Source: Paragonimus skrjabini miyazakii (taxonomy: Eukaryota > Platyhelminthes > Trematoda > Plagiorchiida > Troglotrematidae). From it: a stretch of 64,000 nucleotides of DNA. The translations under genes and the position numbers were made by a program. The notes under the pieces are model-generated. The model searched no databases. It was given only the letters and a program-made list of their open reading frames with translations, and was not told the DNA's origin. Shown in pieces: positions 13,098 to 25,200 of the stretch (position 1 is its first letter; each line of letters begins with the position of its first letter). The stretch spans positions 167,219 through 231,218 of the forward strand of contig JTDE01000026.1 in the NCBI GenBank assembly GCA_014338405.1, given 5' to 3'.

Positions 13098-14808
13098 ACA
13101 CCATCAATGAGGTCAAAGAAATGACTGGCCTAGTCTACCTCAAGTTAGACAAGGGCTCTGGTGTCGTCATAATGAAGAAAGAATACTATGTAGCCAAGAT
13201 AAATGTGGTATTTTATGATGCACGGAAATTCCAATTGGATACCAGGCCTAGTAACAATTTCCTGATTGAAAAACAAACATCAAGGAAACTACAAATATTG
13301 ATGCTCCATGGATATATTTCTGAGGTTCACTATAAGAAACCGAAACCAACAGACACACAAATACCGAGGATGCTGAGTTCATCAAAAATCCATAGGACGG
13401 GTATCCCGCTACGACCAATATTATTCACGAACAACTCGGTATACCACAAGCTGGCGCGATGGTTAGTGGATATCCTCAAAACAGTTCGTGAATTGTTGTC
13501 CCCCAATTGTGTTCGTAATTTCTTGGAGTTCGCAGAAATTTTGTGGAACAATTCATTAAGTCCAAAGATGATGCACTCGGTCGACATAGACTCGTTATTT
13601 GCTAATGTTACGGTGCGTGAAACCGTCAAAACTTCATGTGATCACATTTTTAATCAGAATGTAAATGTAGGTAATCCATTAGATCTTCTTAAGAATCTCG
13701 GTTTTGCTTCTGCAGAAAACATTCTGTTCGAAGGTGTTAACTATAGACAGATTGATGGTGTAGCCATGGGTAGCCCACTGGATCCGATATTGGCGGATGT
13801 ACGTTTTGGAATTCTTGAAAGGCAATTTCAAGAAAGGATTTTGGCGGGCCTGCTTCACAAATGTTATGTGGACGATATTTTAGGTTTACTGATGAATGTG
13901 CTTTTATTTCATTTTATAATTATTTGAACTCCCTCTACCCAAACCTTTCTGTATCTTATGAGGTGGAAGTTAATAATTGCTTGCCGTTCTTAGACATTCT
14001 TATAACCAGGCGTCAAGACGGTACATTACAACGATCTGTTTATCGCAAGCCAACTTGGAGTGGAAAATATTTGCAGTTCTCTAGCTTCGCGCCTATTGCT
14101 CATAAACGAGGGCTAGTGAGAACGTTATTCCACAGAGACAGAGTGATTTGCACGGCAGGTCGATTGGAGAAAGAAGAAAAGTTTATTAGGGAAACGCTGG
14201 TGGATAACGGCTATCCTGAAAAGTTTGTGGATATCCACAGTAAGATGAAAGAACCAAAAGTGATAAGCTGTAGTTGCGCAGAAATGGAACATATTTCTGC
14301 AAATTCAATTCAATGATGACCACTTTGCTAACAGAATTAGTCATAAATTGATGTCAGCGTTGCAACGCACCTACCCAGCTACCCATCGACGCATCCTGCT
14401 AAGTACTAAGGACTAGGCTCTTCATAGCGGTGATGCACACCCAACCGGTCAGTCTGTCTGCTACGTAATCAACCAGTTCAATTGCAGTTGCAATGACATC
14501 TACATAGGTAGGACAGATCGGCGTTTGTATCAACGTATGGCTGAGCACATTCCTAAGTTGTTATCAACGGCAATATAAAAAAACGACCTATTGACTGTAA
14601 CTAGCTCGAAGGCCCCGGCTTGGTCGATCGCCAAACACATTTTAGCAACCGGTCACCTAGTTGACCCTGTTAATTCGTTCAAGATATTGTTACATAATCG
14701 CAACTCGAAACTGTTAGCGATTAGCGAGGCAATTCTAATCAAAAACATCGGCCAGTATTGTGTGCATGAAAGGCGCTGACGCAGTCAACCTCCCTGCCAT
14801 GGAATTGA
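13085..14808 (+). pseudogene. PLE-A copy 1 reverse transcriptase and GIY-YIG endonuclease
   Basis: Broken retroelement polyprotein. RT: the conserved LDKGSGVVIM block at about 13142-13175; the LPKIHK-like region is altered (MLSSSKIHRTGIPLRPI); motif A reads SVDIDSLFANV; motif B is QIDGVAMGSPLDPILADV; motif C is CYVDDIL at about 13862-13882. A 1-nt deletion just after motif C (near 13885, compared with copy 2) shifts the frame; coding resumes with SYEVEVNNCLPFLDILITRR and the VYRKPTWSGKY block. A 1-nt insertion near 14276 shifts it again. The endonuclease follows at about 14476: CSCNDIYIGRTDRRL, a stop at about 14576, then SIAKHILATGHLVD. One more frameshift precedes the terminal LPWN and stop at 14808. 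No usable protein can be made without repair. The upstream part of RT is absent, and the frame begins directly at the left terminal repeat. Confidence 0.85.
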
Positions 14809-14875
14809 CAACACTATTAAAGCGTGAAAGGTCAGAACTATGTGGTTGGTTCGTTCAATTATTGTTGCTATACGC

Positions 14876-14950
14876 AGTTTGTATAGAATTTGCTAGTTTT
14901 ACGTTGGCGACTGATGAGTGTAAATCGAAATGTTAACATCTCGCGATATG
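14876..14950 (+). repeat. Right inverted terminal repeat of PLE-A copy 1
   Basis: Runs from AGTTTGTATAG to CTCGCGATAT, and its reverse complement is at 13027-13097. It carries the hammerhead-like core listed separately. The end of homology with copy 2 coincides with the last base. Confidence 0.8.
14907..14944 (+). ncRNA. Hammerhead-ribozyme-like motif, PLE-A copy 1 3' end
   Basis: Hammerhead core words in the right order: stem I 5' arm GCGA, CTGATGA (14911-14917), a short stem II region, GAAA (14927-14930), stem III TGT-TA-ACA, and cleavage triplet ATC with its C at 14940, followed by TCGC closing stem I. Stem I (4 bp) and stem III (A-U plus 3 bp, 2-nt loop) are intact. Stem II is poor (G-C, then a U-U mismatch), so activity is doubtful here. 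Hammerheads with short stems are an established feature of PLE termini. Seen directly: words and pairings. Inferred: that this is or was a self-cleaving RNA. Confidence 0.6.
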
Positions 14951-14985
14951 AGGCTTATCAAATTATTGGCATTTTGTGAACCTAC

Positions 14986-15249
14986 CCATTTCGGTGAAGT
15001 CACAGGTGAAGTAGGACCGTGATCTTCTTCTTTGTGCTGCATGTAGTGGGGCATGTTTGCGAATCGTTCATCGTTCTTTATACTTTGTAATCTCCATAAC
15101 GGGTTGAGCCTATGTGGTCCGTGTTCATCTCCGTTTGTTATTCTGGTCTGTACATCTTGTTGAGAACGAATCATCATCATATTGGAGATAATTGAACTGG
15201 CTTGTTTTAACTGTTTATCGATTTGTTCGTTCTGTGTATGCATTGATTT
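14986..15249 (-). CDS. Exon of the unrecognised disordered protein (middle exon)
   Basis: Internal exon of 264 nt (88 codons). Acceptor: TGACCTGACAG, then codons K-S-M-H-T-Q-N-E-Q. Donor: AAATGG|GTAGGT at 14986. Both borders are phase 0, matching the donor of the exon above (16433) and the acceptor of the exon below (7004). The product begins with a Gln-rich, possibly helical stretch (NEQIDKQLKQASSIISNMMM), then a polar stretch with His and Pro (HKEEDHGPTSPVTSPKW). No domain is recognised. A PLE-A copy ends only 35 bp beyond the donor. The alternative donor ACCT|GTGACT, 15 nt earlier, is weaker. Confidence 0.65.
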
Positions 15250-16432
15250 CTGTCAGGTCAGATAAAATAAAGGAATGTAAGATAAATATGGTAGATTACA
15301 TTACCGTATACACTGTTGGCCAGAAATTCTCCTTATTTCGGTTATCTATATATAAGTTGTATGCCATAGTTGACTACAACATTAAACGTTTTTATTGATG
15401 TTTGTTACAACTGCTAACTATAAAACACAACGTGCCCGGAATAACGGTAACAAAAATGGATGAAATTGAAAAACTTTATCATTTTACACAATTTGTGGTT
15501 AGACTGCAGGGTAAACATTTGAAAACTGATTGCTTTAATGCATAACCTTGGTATGAAATCAGTCCACAACCCCTAAAATGAAAGATATTTTCTTTACTTA
15601 TGAATCACCGCAAAGCATTATGGAAATTATTGACTTGTCTGGGGAAAATCTCACTATAATTACGTTACATACAAGCATAACGAAACTAGTCATTTAAGTA
15701 GGTATATTTTATTGAAACTGTGACAGATTAACCAATAACGCCAATGGCACTTTTTAAAAATACTATGCAACGGTATGCATTATCTTAATCAGTGATAGCT
15801 ACAATGGCTTATATAAACAGCAGTGTTTCTAAAATGCAGTTTTCTAGCGAGAATATCTGGGTAGAGAACAGATTCCCGTTTTTAAGATCAGTTTTCTCGT
15901 GTTTCAGATTAATCTACATTTACAAGCAATCTGTACTACATGCTCACATATTTGACCGGTGTTTTAACCAACATTCCTTACTTCCGAATATTAGTTAATT
16001 GATATGTTTTGTAGCATCTATAGATATAAAACAATTATGAACATCAAACAGAACAGACTGCTAAACTGTTACTTCCGTAAGTTGGTGAGTGCGACGTATA
16101 TTGTGACTCATCACTTGTGCATACCTGATGAAAAACGACCAATTATCCATTGCATGAGTGAGCTCTGATGACCTTAAAAATTATCTATTTGAGTGCCTAT
16201 AGCAGAACAAGTGTAGTTCGTGGATCAGTAGAGAAGACATGTAGAAACCAACTGTGTTTTCTACGATCGTTAACCAACCAAAAGAGTGCTCCTTATAACG
16301 CCACACAATCGGATCATTAAAGATCGTAGAACCGTAAAACTTGGTTGAAAATACGGTACAAATTGAAAGAGTATTAGGTTCATGTTATTGATATTTCTTA
16401 CGTGAATTGATATGGTATAGGCTATTACTTAC
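15250..16432. other. Intron of the minus-strand gene, no gene seen
   Basis: 1.18-kb AT-rich intron bounded by GTAAGT below 16433 and CAG above 15249. No repeat or RNA gene noticed. Confidence 0.6.
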
Positions 16433-17101
16433 CGTTTTTTGCTCAATCTCATTAAATAACTGATTTATGGCAACTAATGACAACTTAGGCTCACGGACGC
16501 TTTTGTTCGGTGAAATAGCTTCTCTAGAGGCCTCACGTGAACGTGGAAGGCGTGGGTAATGATGTGCTCCTTGTGTTTTCTCTTTGAATGTCTGAAATTC
16601 GTCCGTCTTTTCACTCGATCTGAAATGGTCTATCAATTCCTTCTTGTTTGATGTGTCCTTTTTGTGAAAATTTATTGACTGCCCTCCGTCGCGTTCTCCA
16701 GCATAGCCGTCACTATCGTAACTGTATCTAATATGTTCTTGAATCACAGGGTTATCATCATTGACCGATGCAATTTCCTTATCTAGCCCATTTTGTTCGA
16801 ATTGTTCCATCAACCATTGCATCAGAGTTCCATCTTTGTCGATTCCTGCTCTAACATTAGGCTTCAGCAGAGGAGAGGTTGGCTTCGGTTTCACTGGAAT
16901 CGCTTCATACTTCCGAGTTTTACATACGTCGCAGTCTGAAATGTCTGACTTGGAAATGAGGCCGGTTCGATTCGTATGACCTGTGAACGTTTTGTGGGTT
17001 TGTTCTCTATTGTTATTGTTGTTACCATTGTTGATACCGCCGTTGATTCTTGCTTGCAGAATGACCGGAAAGTGGTCTGTCACGGATACCATTTTTGGAA
17101 G
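16433..17101 (-). CDS. Exon of the unrecognised disordered protein (most 5' exon found)
   Basis: Exon of 669 nt (223 codons) on the minus strand. The acceptor is pyrimidine-rich, ending ACCCATCAG above 17101; the donor is AAAACG|GTAAGT at 16433, a near-consensus site. It is phase 0 at both ends. The reading starts L-P-K-M-V-S-V-T-D-H-F, and the ATG at 17092 has a good context (AAAAATGG), so this could be the first coding exon behind a spliced leader or 5' UTR. Features: an Asn-rich run (INNGNNNNNR) near the start, an isolated CDVC pair, a predicted-helical segment (GTLMQWLMEQFEQNGLDKEI), then Ser/Arg/Lys-rich sequence and a terminal helical LVAINQLFNEIEQKT. No catalytic motif or membrane segment. 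I cannot name the family. Low complexity plus helix ends suggests a scaffold or cytoskeleton-associated protein; this is inference only. Confidence 0.7.
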
Positions 17102-17879
17102 CTGATGGGTGCAGAAAAACAGTATAGCACAGCTTATATGCAAATCTGAACTGACAGTATTTGTTTCTCGTTTCATATCAGGTGGTTATTTAGTTTTCTT
17201 GTTTGATGTCAGATTTGTGCTTTATGCATCGAATTTCCCAGGGAGGGTTTATCTTAATTCGCTTTTGAAAATGTATAGATATGTGCATAACTTTGATTGA
17301 AATAACGGACATTCTTTATGTTTCACACATAGAAAGTTTGGTAGTCTTTCAGTTGACACTAGTTTCGAGTTTCACATCAGTATCGCATATTGTTCCCATT
17401 AACGGGTTTCAACCTTTTGTCCATGTTTCTAAGAGACCAGCGCATCAGCAATTCCTCACGTAACACGACGGACTCATCATATATAAAGAGTCTGGCACAC
17501 CGGTTTGTGAGTAATGTTCACGTTGTGTGATGGAGAGGGGGACATCGCAACAATGTTGTGAACTTCAGTAGTTTGCCCACAGGAATTCCTACCTGTCTTG
17601 CGGTGTAGTCCGTCGCACGTTATAATGACTGGGCATTAAAATTTGTTCCCCCGATTGTGCCTAATAGGTTATCATCACGATCGCCTAATAGGAACGCTAG
17701 TAGCAGTACAACTCCAGGTTAAGCTAGAATGTGCGCTCCAGCTGATTTCTAACACGTGTGACTCAAAAAGGCTGATTGTAAGGCTTACCTGTTCACGTGC
17801 GAACGAAGTTTAGTTTATATTATCTGAATCTTCACACTGTTAATTGGTAATACATTTACCAACTTTTCAATCAACCTTT
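17102..17879. other. No gene seen
   Basis: Sequence upstream of the 16433-17101 exon. It must hold its 5' UTR, promoter or an upstream intron, but no specific signal was recognised. Confidence 0.4.
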
Positions 17880-17884
17880 TGCAA

Positions 17885-18122
17885 TGGTTATTTATAAATC
17901 ATTCAGATTATTTATGGAAAGTGTAAGATGCCAAGACAAATTTACTGCTGTTGTGATCACAAAAGTCTGTTGGCCTTCGAAATTGTTCGTTGAATGAAAA
18001 GCCGTACAGTCTGTACTAAAACATAGAACCACGAACGCGTACACTGATTCGCATGGCTTAAGTGTATTCACATACACTGGACAGCAGTACATTGTCGTTT
18101 GCCCTGCTGGCACGTCCCCCAC
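17885..18122 (-). repeat. Unnamed interspersed repeat, copy at 17.9 kb
   Basis: Matches 61190-61432 in the opposite orientation. On the minus strand it reads as a 76-codon open frame with QTTMYCCPVYVNTL...FEGQQTFVITTAVNLSWHL; the other copy keeps the same order of residues (ECTRFVVLSF...LEGQESFDVTTIPVEL). Conservation in the same frame suggests derivation from a coding segment of an element, but no enzyme motif is visible. Confidence 0.55.
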
Positions 18123-18125
18123 AGT

Positions 18126-21100
18126 GCGTACCCATTATTCCAATAGCTGATTCTGGTCCTTCCTCTTCCTGGCGTTGATATTCGCTCTTTAGTTCCTAAA
18201 TGTTCGCACTATACCACTCACAAATGAAAATGCCTGTTTTATAGTACAGCAGCGTATTCAAAATAAAACGAACTTGTTCAGTTTTTAAAATCACACTAAT
18301 TTTACAGAGGTTAGTTAATAAATTCAACGTTGTGCACTATGTCAGGCAATATTAAAAATCGTTTCTTGGACGTTTTGAACGTTTTACCACTGTGAAAGTA
18401 TAATGTATTAATATGTATTTACGTACATAACGATTGCCATCGATCTTTCGCATTTGATTTCAAAACAAAACAAATCTTGACACATTTATTTTTTGGCAGT
18501 TTCCAGCATACTTATAGATAGGTATAAAAGCATACTTTTCAAGTTTTCTTCTTTCATAACCTCACTAATTTGTTCAGTGAGAATACGAATACATTGCAAA
18601 AACTATGACTTACCAAAGTATTCCAAAATATTCGCTATTCGGTTGAAACTGTTACTTCGAAAATTTAGCCGGCAACTAATTCTGTATGAAACTTGAGAGG
18701 GCTAATCCTGTGAAAAGTATTTTAAAGATCGCGCCCAGACTTTTTATCTGCTATGGAAATTTGCAAAGTCCACCAGACTGCTGGAAAAGATATTGGTATG
18801 CGTAAAATCTCAGGTCATGTTTGATGAACCTAGGGGGGTTATCTATTGAACGGCTGCGAGTCCCCACCTTCTATCCGGCAGTCTGTCTCAACGTATACAT
18901 ATCTGTCCTTCTCTCTCTGTGTAGAGAATCGTGCGTCTGCACGTTACACAATTGTTTTCGGCATGGTCAACTGAAGCAAACGGTAACTACCGGTTTAGCT
19001 ATTAACGTGTGTACGCGTTCGTGTGGTCGTATGCGCTAACACACGTCTGTGTGCGCCCCACTACAGGTATGAGCGCGTGACCATGTGTGCAACAAGGAAC
19101 AAATGACTCCTTTGCTGTTTTTTATCGATCCGTTAGGTTTTACCGCACTTCCAAATACCATTCAGAGGCTACCTATAGCATATTCTGGTTTAATCTAATT
19201 GGCTCCTTAAAACTAAGGAATGTATCGGGTGATTGATATCATTCGATGGAGAACACGTGACATGAAGCGCTTGATGGGCACCCTGAAGATTTAAACATAC
19301 TTCGAACTGGAACCCGCTCGTGACCCGTTGGGTCTTTTCCTTTCTAGTATCGTAAGAATAAAAATGACATCTTGGTTGCCTTTTACACGACCATGCCGGT
19401 GACAGAACTCTCACTGCCCAACCGTAGATTACCATATCCTGATCACTGATCCACTTAATCTACGCTAACTATGGCTGTCCCACCATATTTCATTCGGAAG
19501 TTTGATCTAGTGAGATGGACTGTTGTTTATGCTTTCTCAACCGTACAGGTCTCGATAAGGTTAACTTTTTGGTCGGTTGCTAACAGCTGAAAATTCTGCC
19601 TTATACCGATCAATTTCGGATGTTACCGCAAGCAACTAACATGATCTGGTGGCCTGATTTGTTGAGAGTGCTGACACGGATGTTTATTTTAGGTCAGGTC
19701 CTAAAGAATTTAAACCAATCTGATTATCAAGATGTTTAGTTGTTATTTTCTAAAAGCAACGGCATTACCGATAGACCACAAAACCAGTAAGCTTTGAGGC
19801 TAAATAATGGTCCATACAAACAGAAAGTGACTCTAAGTAGTTCGTTTGGTAAATGCACCGTATAATGGATGGGCGTCAAACTGTAGTTGAAATGGTTTGT
19901 AAGTAATGGAGACAAGCAAATAGATCGTTGCACAGAAATACAACGTTTTGACAAACTTTTTACACTGCAAACTGACACTACCGGAAGTGACCAGAACCTG
20001 GAGAAACTTACATTAGCCCAATATATTTGTTTACTTTGAAATATTGATGGAAGTAAACCATCAGCGCTCTAACTGTTACTAGTATTATCTTGTATATAAA
20101 AGTTCTGAGAGAATTATCTAACTCAATTGTGACAATCGAATTTATGATAGTGGGCTCAAAGTGCAAGTGTCACAATCTTGTGAACATATCCAATTGCTTT
20201 TGAGAGACCATGTGACAAGTTGCTTGACTATATTGGCCTCTGTCAATTGGGACAGAAAAAGTGATCAATATCACTCAAAGCTGGTCATCATAGTATAATA
20301 TAGTAACGAGCGCTAGCGTAGGCTAAGTGGGGCCACTTTAGTTCAGATTATGAGAATCACACAATCTAAATTTCAAAGAATTGTCAACATTGGCTCTTCA
20401 CAGGCTTCTTTAAAAGATTCTCACTCTGAGGAAGAAGCTTAGTTATTACACACTATACTGACAAAAAACAAGCTTTTTTGTTGACTGAATCCAAGAGAAA
20501 TAATGGCAAATCATTCTCGAGGATTAATGCACAGATAAACGATTACATCTGTGTGCCAAACATGAATGTAACCCTAGTTTAGTAAACTACATCGATTTAG
20601 ACATCGGAAGTTTGCCAGAGTGAAACGTTCTTTCGGCCTTCTTTTAGAAGAGCATCTAATAGGCTTACGACTAAGCCTGTGTAGAAAATATAATCGATAT
20701 CCTTTGAATCTTCTGTAGAACGCGCACACAAACAATCCACATAGTGAAGAGTTACCTGTCAAACAAGTTAAATTCACCAATAGTTTCTGATTCATTTTAT
20801 CGTAAGAAATTTCTAGGTAACACCGAATCTGTTATGGTCCAACCTGTGTACTCGACTTCAAAATAGTGTAACATGGCTTGATTCTAAATCTCCACCGGTG
20901 ATCGTTCCTGTCTGCATTGTGCCCAACAGCACAACTGTCCAACTTATGTCAAGACAAAGGAGAACAGCGTTGGGTTGAATTTCTTCAAAAAAATGTATGC
21001 AGACAAACGGTTGTTAGAATCAAGTCATTATTCAAGTGAAACTTGTATTAAAGTATTGATTGGAAGAATGCTTACTAAACGGTTTTATAAGAATAGACAA

Positions 21101-21230
21101 ACCTTGAATGCTGGAAGGATTGTAAAGACATTTGTTCGAAACAGTGTTCCACAATTATTGGAGTGAACACCGTAAACGTGACGGCAAACTGACGTGCTGC
21201 CTAAAAACATGCTAACACCTGAGGTAGTAT
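18126..21230. other. No gene seen
   Basis: Short unsupported frames only. The GTGTGTACGCG-like stretch at about 19000-19090 is locally GC- and GT-rich but not a clean microsatellite. Confidence 0.45.
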
Positions 21231-21316
21231 TGTAACAAAATTTTTATTGTTCAACATGCTCGTTACCATACCACATGCGCGCTCGCGTTTTTGAATCACA
21301 ATCCCAGTCCACAACA
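21231..21316 (-). repeat. LTR-like end of the Ty3/Gypsy remnant
   Basis: Directly after a purine tract (CCAGGGGG, 21324-21317) that looks like a polypurine tract, the minus strand begins TGTTGTGGACTGG and ends ...GTTACA 86 nt later, giving TG...CA borders. An AATAAA polyadenylation signal lies near the end. It is very short for an LTR, so it may be truncated. No second LTR was found in the window. Confidence 0.5.
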
Positions 21317-21398
21317 CCCCCTGGTTTCCGCCCAAACGTTGTATTCACTTCTGCCCGGTTTGTGTGTGACCGACGCCTTCTGTCGGGCGGTTCTCCGC

Positions 21399-22195
21399 CT
21401 ACCATTTCTCGTCCGTTGATTCCATCTCACTGAGCGATGGCTCATCCAGTCGCTCGTGTTGTCCGCCATTTATCCACTGGTGGCCTTGACCGTATTCTGC
21501 GACCGTGTCGAGATGTTCCTCTGAGTGTTGGAATAATCGCGTCCCCGATCTGGTCGTCCATCCGATTTTGCCCGCCATTTCTCGCCCGCTGGTCCGATCT
21601 AGTTGAGCGATGACTAACCTGGTCACCCACGTTCACCCCGATCCACTCGCTCTGGGCTTTTGACGTAATTCCCTCCCTCCAGCCGGCCTGATAATCCACC
21701 ACACTCGCCCGTGCTTTAAGGAACTTGCCGCAATTATGCCAGGGTGCCAAGTGTGCACCATTGATCCATCGCCCACGAGGACCTTGGTTGATTTGGAAGC
21801 TCGTATTCTTGCGGTTCGTGATGGTAAATGGTCCATTCCACCACCCTCTAAGTTTTCCTGTGCCGGGGCCGGATGTTTCTAGTCGGCTGTAATCTCTTAG
21901 TTTCACCTGGTCCCCAGTCCTGAACGTGCGCTATTTATGTGTTGTATCTCACGTCATATCTTTGCTTATTTCGTCGTTGTCTTTCTGTTGTCCGTTCAAG
22001 CACACGGTGTTCCAGGTGTTGTCGTTCTTGCGGCAATAATTGCCCCTCCCTGCCTCTGGACACGCAGACATCCAAATGAATCCTTGGCTCCCTCCTGAAA
22101 GTCAGCTCAAATGGCGGACTCTCTGTCATTGTATGCTTCGTCTTGCGATATCCAAACAAAACATCCGGTAGTCCCATGCTGTTCCTGATCCACTC
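21399..22195 (-). pseudogene. Ty3/Gypsy-type integrase C-terminal remnant
   Basis: Minus-strand remnant of an LTR retrotransposon pol gene. The upper part (22177-21935) reads MGLPDVLFGYRKTKHT...PFELTFRREPRIHLD, the block after the integrase catalytic core, where Ty3/Gypsy elements have LPxVLFAYRTxxHxTTGxSPFELxFGR. It ends in a stop, and the reading continues in another frame at 21906 with VKLRDY, KLRGWWNGPFTITNR and INQGPRGRWINGAHLAPW, the chromodomain-like GPF/Y module of the integrase tail. The catalytic D,D-35-E part, RT, RNase H, protease and gag are all missing. The segment is clearly richer in G+C than its surroundings, which suggests a recent or compositionally distinct source. Words around 21640-21710 recur at 22185-22260, so the fragment is also rearranged. 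Confidence 0.75.
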
Positions 22196-22265
22196 GCTGC
22201 GAGCTTTTGGACGTAGCTCCTACGCGTTGAGGTATTCTATCAGCCTGGTGATCCACCACAGTATA

Positions 22266-25200
22266 TTCCAGAATAAAGCCATTTTACAGTAGAAAATTCA
22301 AAAAACAATTTAGCGTCCATTCTTAATCTTTATTTGCCTAAATATATACTTGAGTATAGTGTAGTTCAGTTGAACCGACCTTACTCAATTTGAATGTGAC
22401 ATTTGGTTCAATCAACGCACAATTAAACAGTGATCCAATGATAAGCAAGTCAACCAAATCAGTTGAAAGACACATTACCAGGTAATGCGGTATATAATTT
22501 ACGATACAAGCCTGTACCCGAAATTACTTATGGCTTAAGCGATATGCAGTCCGAGCGGTTGAGAACATCAAAATCTTGATAACCACAAAACTTTTTCTTA
22601 GAGTATCAGTAAGTGATGTAGTTCTGTTTTTCCTACTTCACACAAATGTGTATCTGGTGTGTTATGTTAGATACCAATCCCAAATCATTAAGTGCTGGCC
22701 TTTCTACGACGATTGATGAGTGTTCAAGCGCATAATTTCTTTTTATAGTAGCGGTGTCATTGTGTTCTCCTCTGGTGCTGCAGAACAAAGTGAACTGAAC
22801 ATGCTTTTACATCTTTAAGTAAACTATTATTGGATGAAATCCAACTTTAGAGATAAATTAAGAAATGTTGACAGACAAATGACCAATTCGAAAATGTAAT
22901 TCAAGTTTCAGATAAAGTAAAATAGCTTTTTGATGAGAGGGAAACAAATGGTTGTTTTTTTGCACATTCCCAACGGTTATTCGAATATTCGGGAATTTTC
23001 AAGCATTCATAGTGGTATAGCAGCACACGCCGTTTTGATGATTGTATGATCTGGTGGTACAAACTGACCTCATGAGGTATGCATTCAGAATATAATTTCA
23101 ATGCACAGAGTGATTATGATAGGATGCGAAAACCACGCTGATTTGTCCATTTATGTTGCTGATTTGAAAGTAATCCGAAGCGCGCCGATATGTTACAGCT
23201 AACTGACAGGTGTCGGAATATTTTCAAAGTTGACACATATGACTTTTGAACACCATGAAACAACTCCGTGTTCACCACAGCTTTTTGTACATTTGCTGCA
23301 CCATAACGAAAAGATACATTACAAGTATGTGACTTACACATGCCATGCTTATTCAATAAAGCATATCCTAAGATAGACGGAAACAAAACCCCATTTGTGA
23401 ATCCAATATATGCGAACAGTTGCTCTTGTAACAATCTCACCTGTGACACAGTTGAGTCATAACAATGGAACGTTTGTTGAGGTCGGCTTTTAGATGCTTG
23501 CTGTAACTGATTTCTGCTATTTCGCTAGTTGTATTCAAAATTTGTCACTGGACTTAGCTGTTTGGTTTGTAAGCGCAACTTCTTCAGTCAGGTACTTAGC
23601 TTCAGCTGCATTTGCTCAAAGCAAGTACAATAAGTTAACGTGTTCGACGCAGTAGTTACCTCCACAATACCAGCGATCATTCTTCGTTGAAAAAAGAGTA
23701 TCTCGAGGGGCAACAAAAAAGTGTAATGCCTTTACCACATTCTTAAGAACTTAGGACAACAGTACAATCGAATCAGCCAGAGGTGACAAGCTAAATGCCC
23801 GGAAACAGATGATCTCTTGTACGATAGTTGTGGCGTGGAGCAGTGGTTATTTTTGACGATTACCCATAGAAGGAATCACGTCACCGCAGGAGGACGTTGA
23901 GCATAAGGTACGATGTCGGATTTACTTGGTCTCGCTGGCGAATTCTGAAACCAAAGCGATCCGATTAGAAAACCTAAAGTTTGAGGTAGTAGAGACGATC
24001 GTTTACGTCTAGAATTCACATTCAACCATTGTTGGCTGAGCTATAAAATAAAAAATAATTGGCTCAGCTACAGAAATATTCTCAACCGATGGTACTACCA
24101 TATTGCCCTATCAAAGAATTGTACAAGAACGTTTCAAGTACTGTAACTGATAAATGACACAAGTTTACATTACATGCGCTGGATTTGTATTTTGAACTTT
24201 CAACACATCATGACAATATCCATTATAATTTTTTCCTCCTGGAGTTTTTTTGCCACGCAGATATTACCGGTGTTATACGGACTAGTGTGGAGGAATGTCT
24301 GTAAATCAAAGGACTTTGAGTATCACATTCATCTAAGAAAGACTGTGAACTTCGATGCGATGGTCCGATTGTTTATAACCTAATCCCGCTGTACGGAACG
24401 TCTTCTCATTTAAAAGATGTTTTCGGCCTTGTAATATGTACGCCACAGGTGTTTGTTACATAGTCAGATATTTAAATCTGGGATTCTCAAGAACAGATGG
24501 AATTAAACGTTTGACCATTTACGTGGGTATTGTCCAACTTCGTTGCAAAGTCTCACGAATCGTCCAAATAGCGACTCATCTCAGAAGTAAGAAACCAATA
24601 GTACTCAAAGCATTTTTAACGTACTTGTATCCAACTTGCAACAGCTGTGTCGTACAATTTGGCGAACAGTTCTGAGTGGCACAATCACACGAAGACTGTA
24701 TTCTATATTTATTTTGGTGCAACCGTAGTTTTTTGGGCATTACATACCAGTCAGGCATTAAGCTATTTAACTATGAGATAAGTTGAGGTAACTGGTATCA
24801 ATATAGATTATCAGACGTGAGGTGCTCAAGTGATATTCAATCAATAGCAGTTATTTGATCCAACTTGTCTACTGTCTTCCTAACAGGCCTGAATGGAACA
24901 TACATACTCATCAGTTTACAGTATCTACTTCCGGGATTCTCTACGTTAAATATAACAGAATCCAAGTTTTATCTTCAACTAATTTCCATTTCAAAGTTTG
25001 CAACTGGAAACCTGTGGAATTACCAAACGACTTAACACAGAACTGCTGGTCTAGTGGTTTTGTGAAACAGCAGTGACAAACTCTTCTCTAATTCGACTGT
25101 TAATTTGGCCTTCCTACAGTACACGCTCACTGTAAGCTTTGCCATACAGTATCGTCGTACGCTTCTTGTTTCGCTGAATGAACGCTCTCTGAAACGTAAG

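Larger units (their letters stand above)
12818..14950 (+). mobile_element. Penelope-like element PLE-A, copy 1
   Basis: Nearly complete member of a local PLE family, about 2.1 kb. Order: about 190-bp leader shared with copy 2 (12818-13020), left terminal repeat on the reverse strand (about 13027-13097), RT plus GIY-YIG reading frame (13085-14808), and right terminal repeat (14876-14950). Homology with copy 2 starts near 12818 and stops just after CTCGCGATAT at 14950, which fixes both borders. The element lies antisense in the long intron of the minus-strand gene; its right end is 35 bp from that gene's splice donor at 14986. The N-terminal third of a normal PLE protein is missing in both long copies. 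Confidence 0.85.

Noticed and set aside
13330..13629. 99-codon minus-strand frame
   Set aside because: It is the complement of the PLE-A reverse transcriptase.
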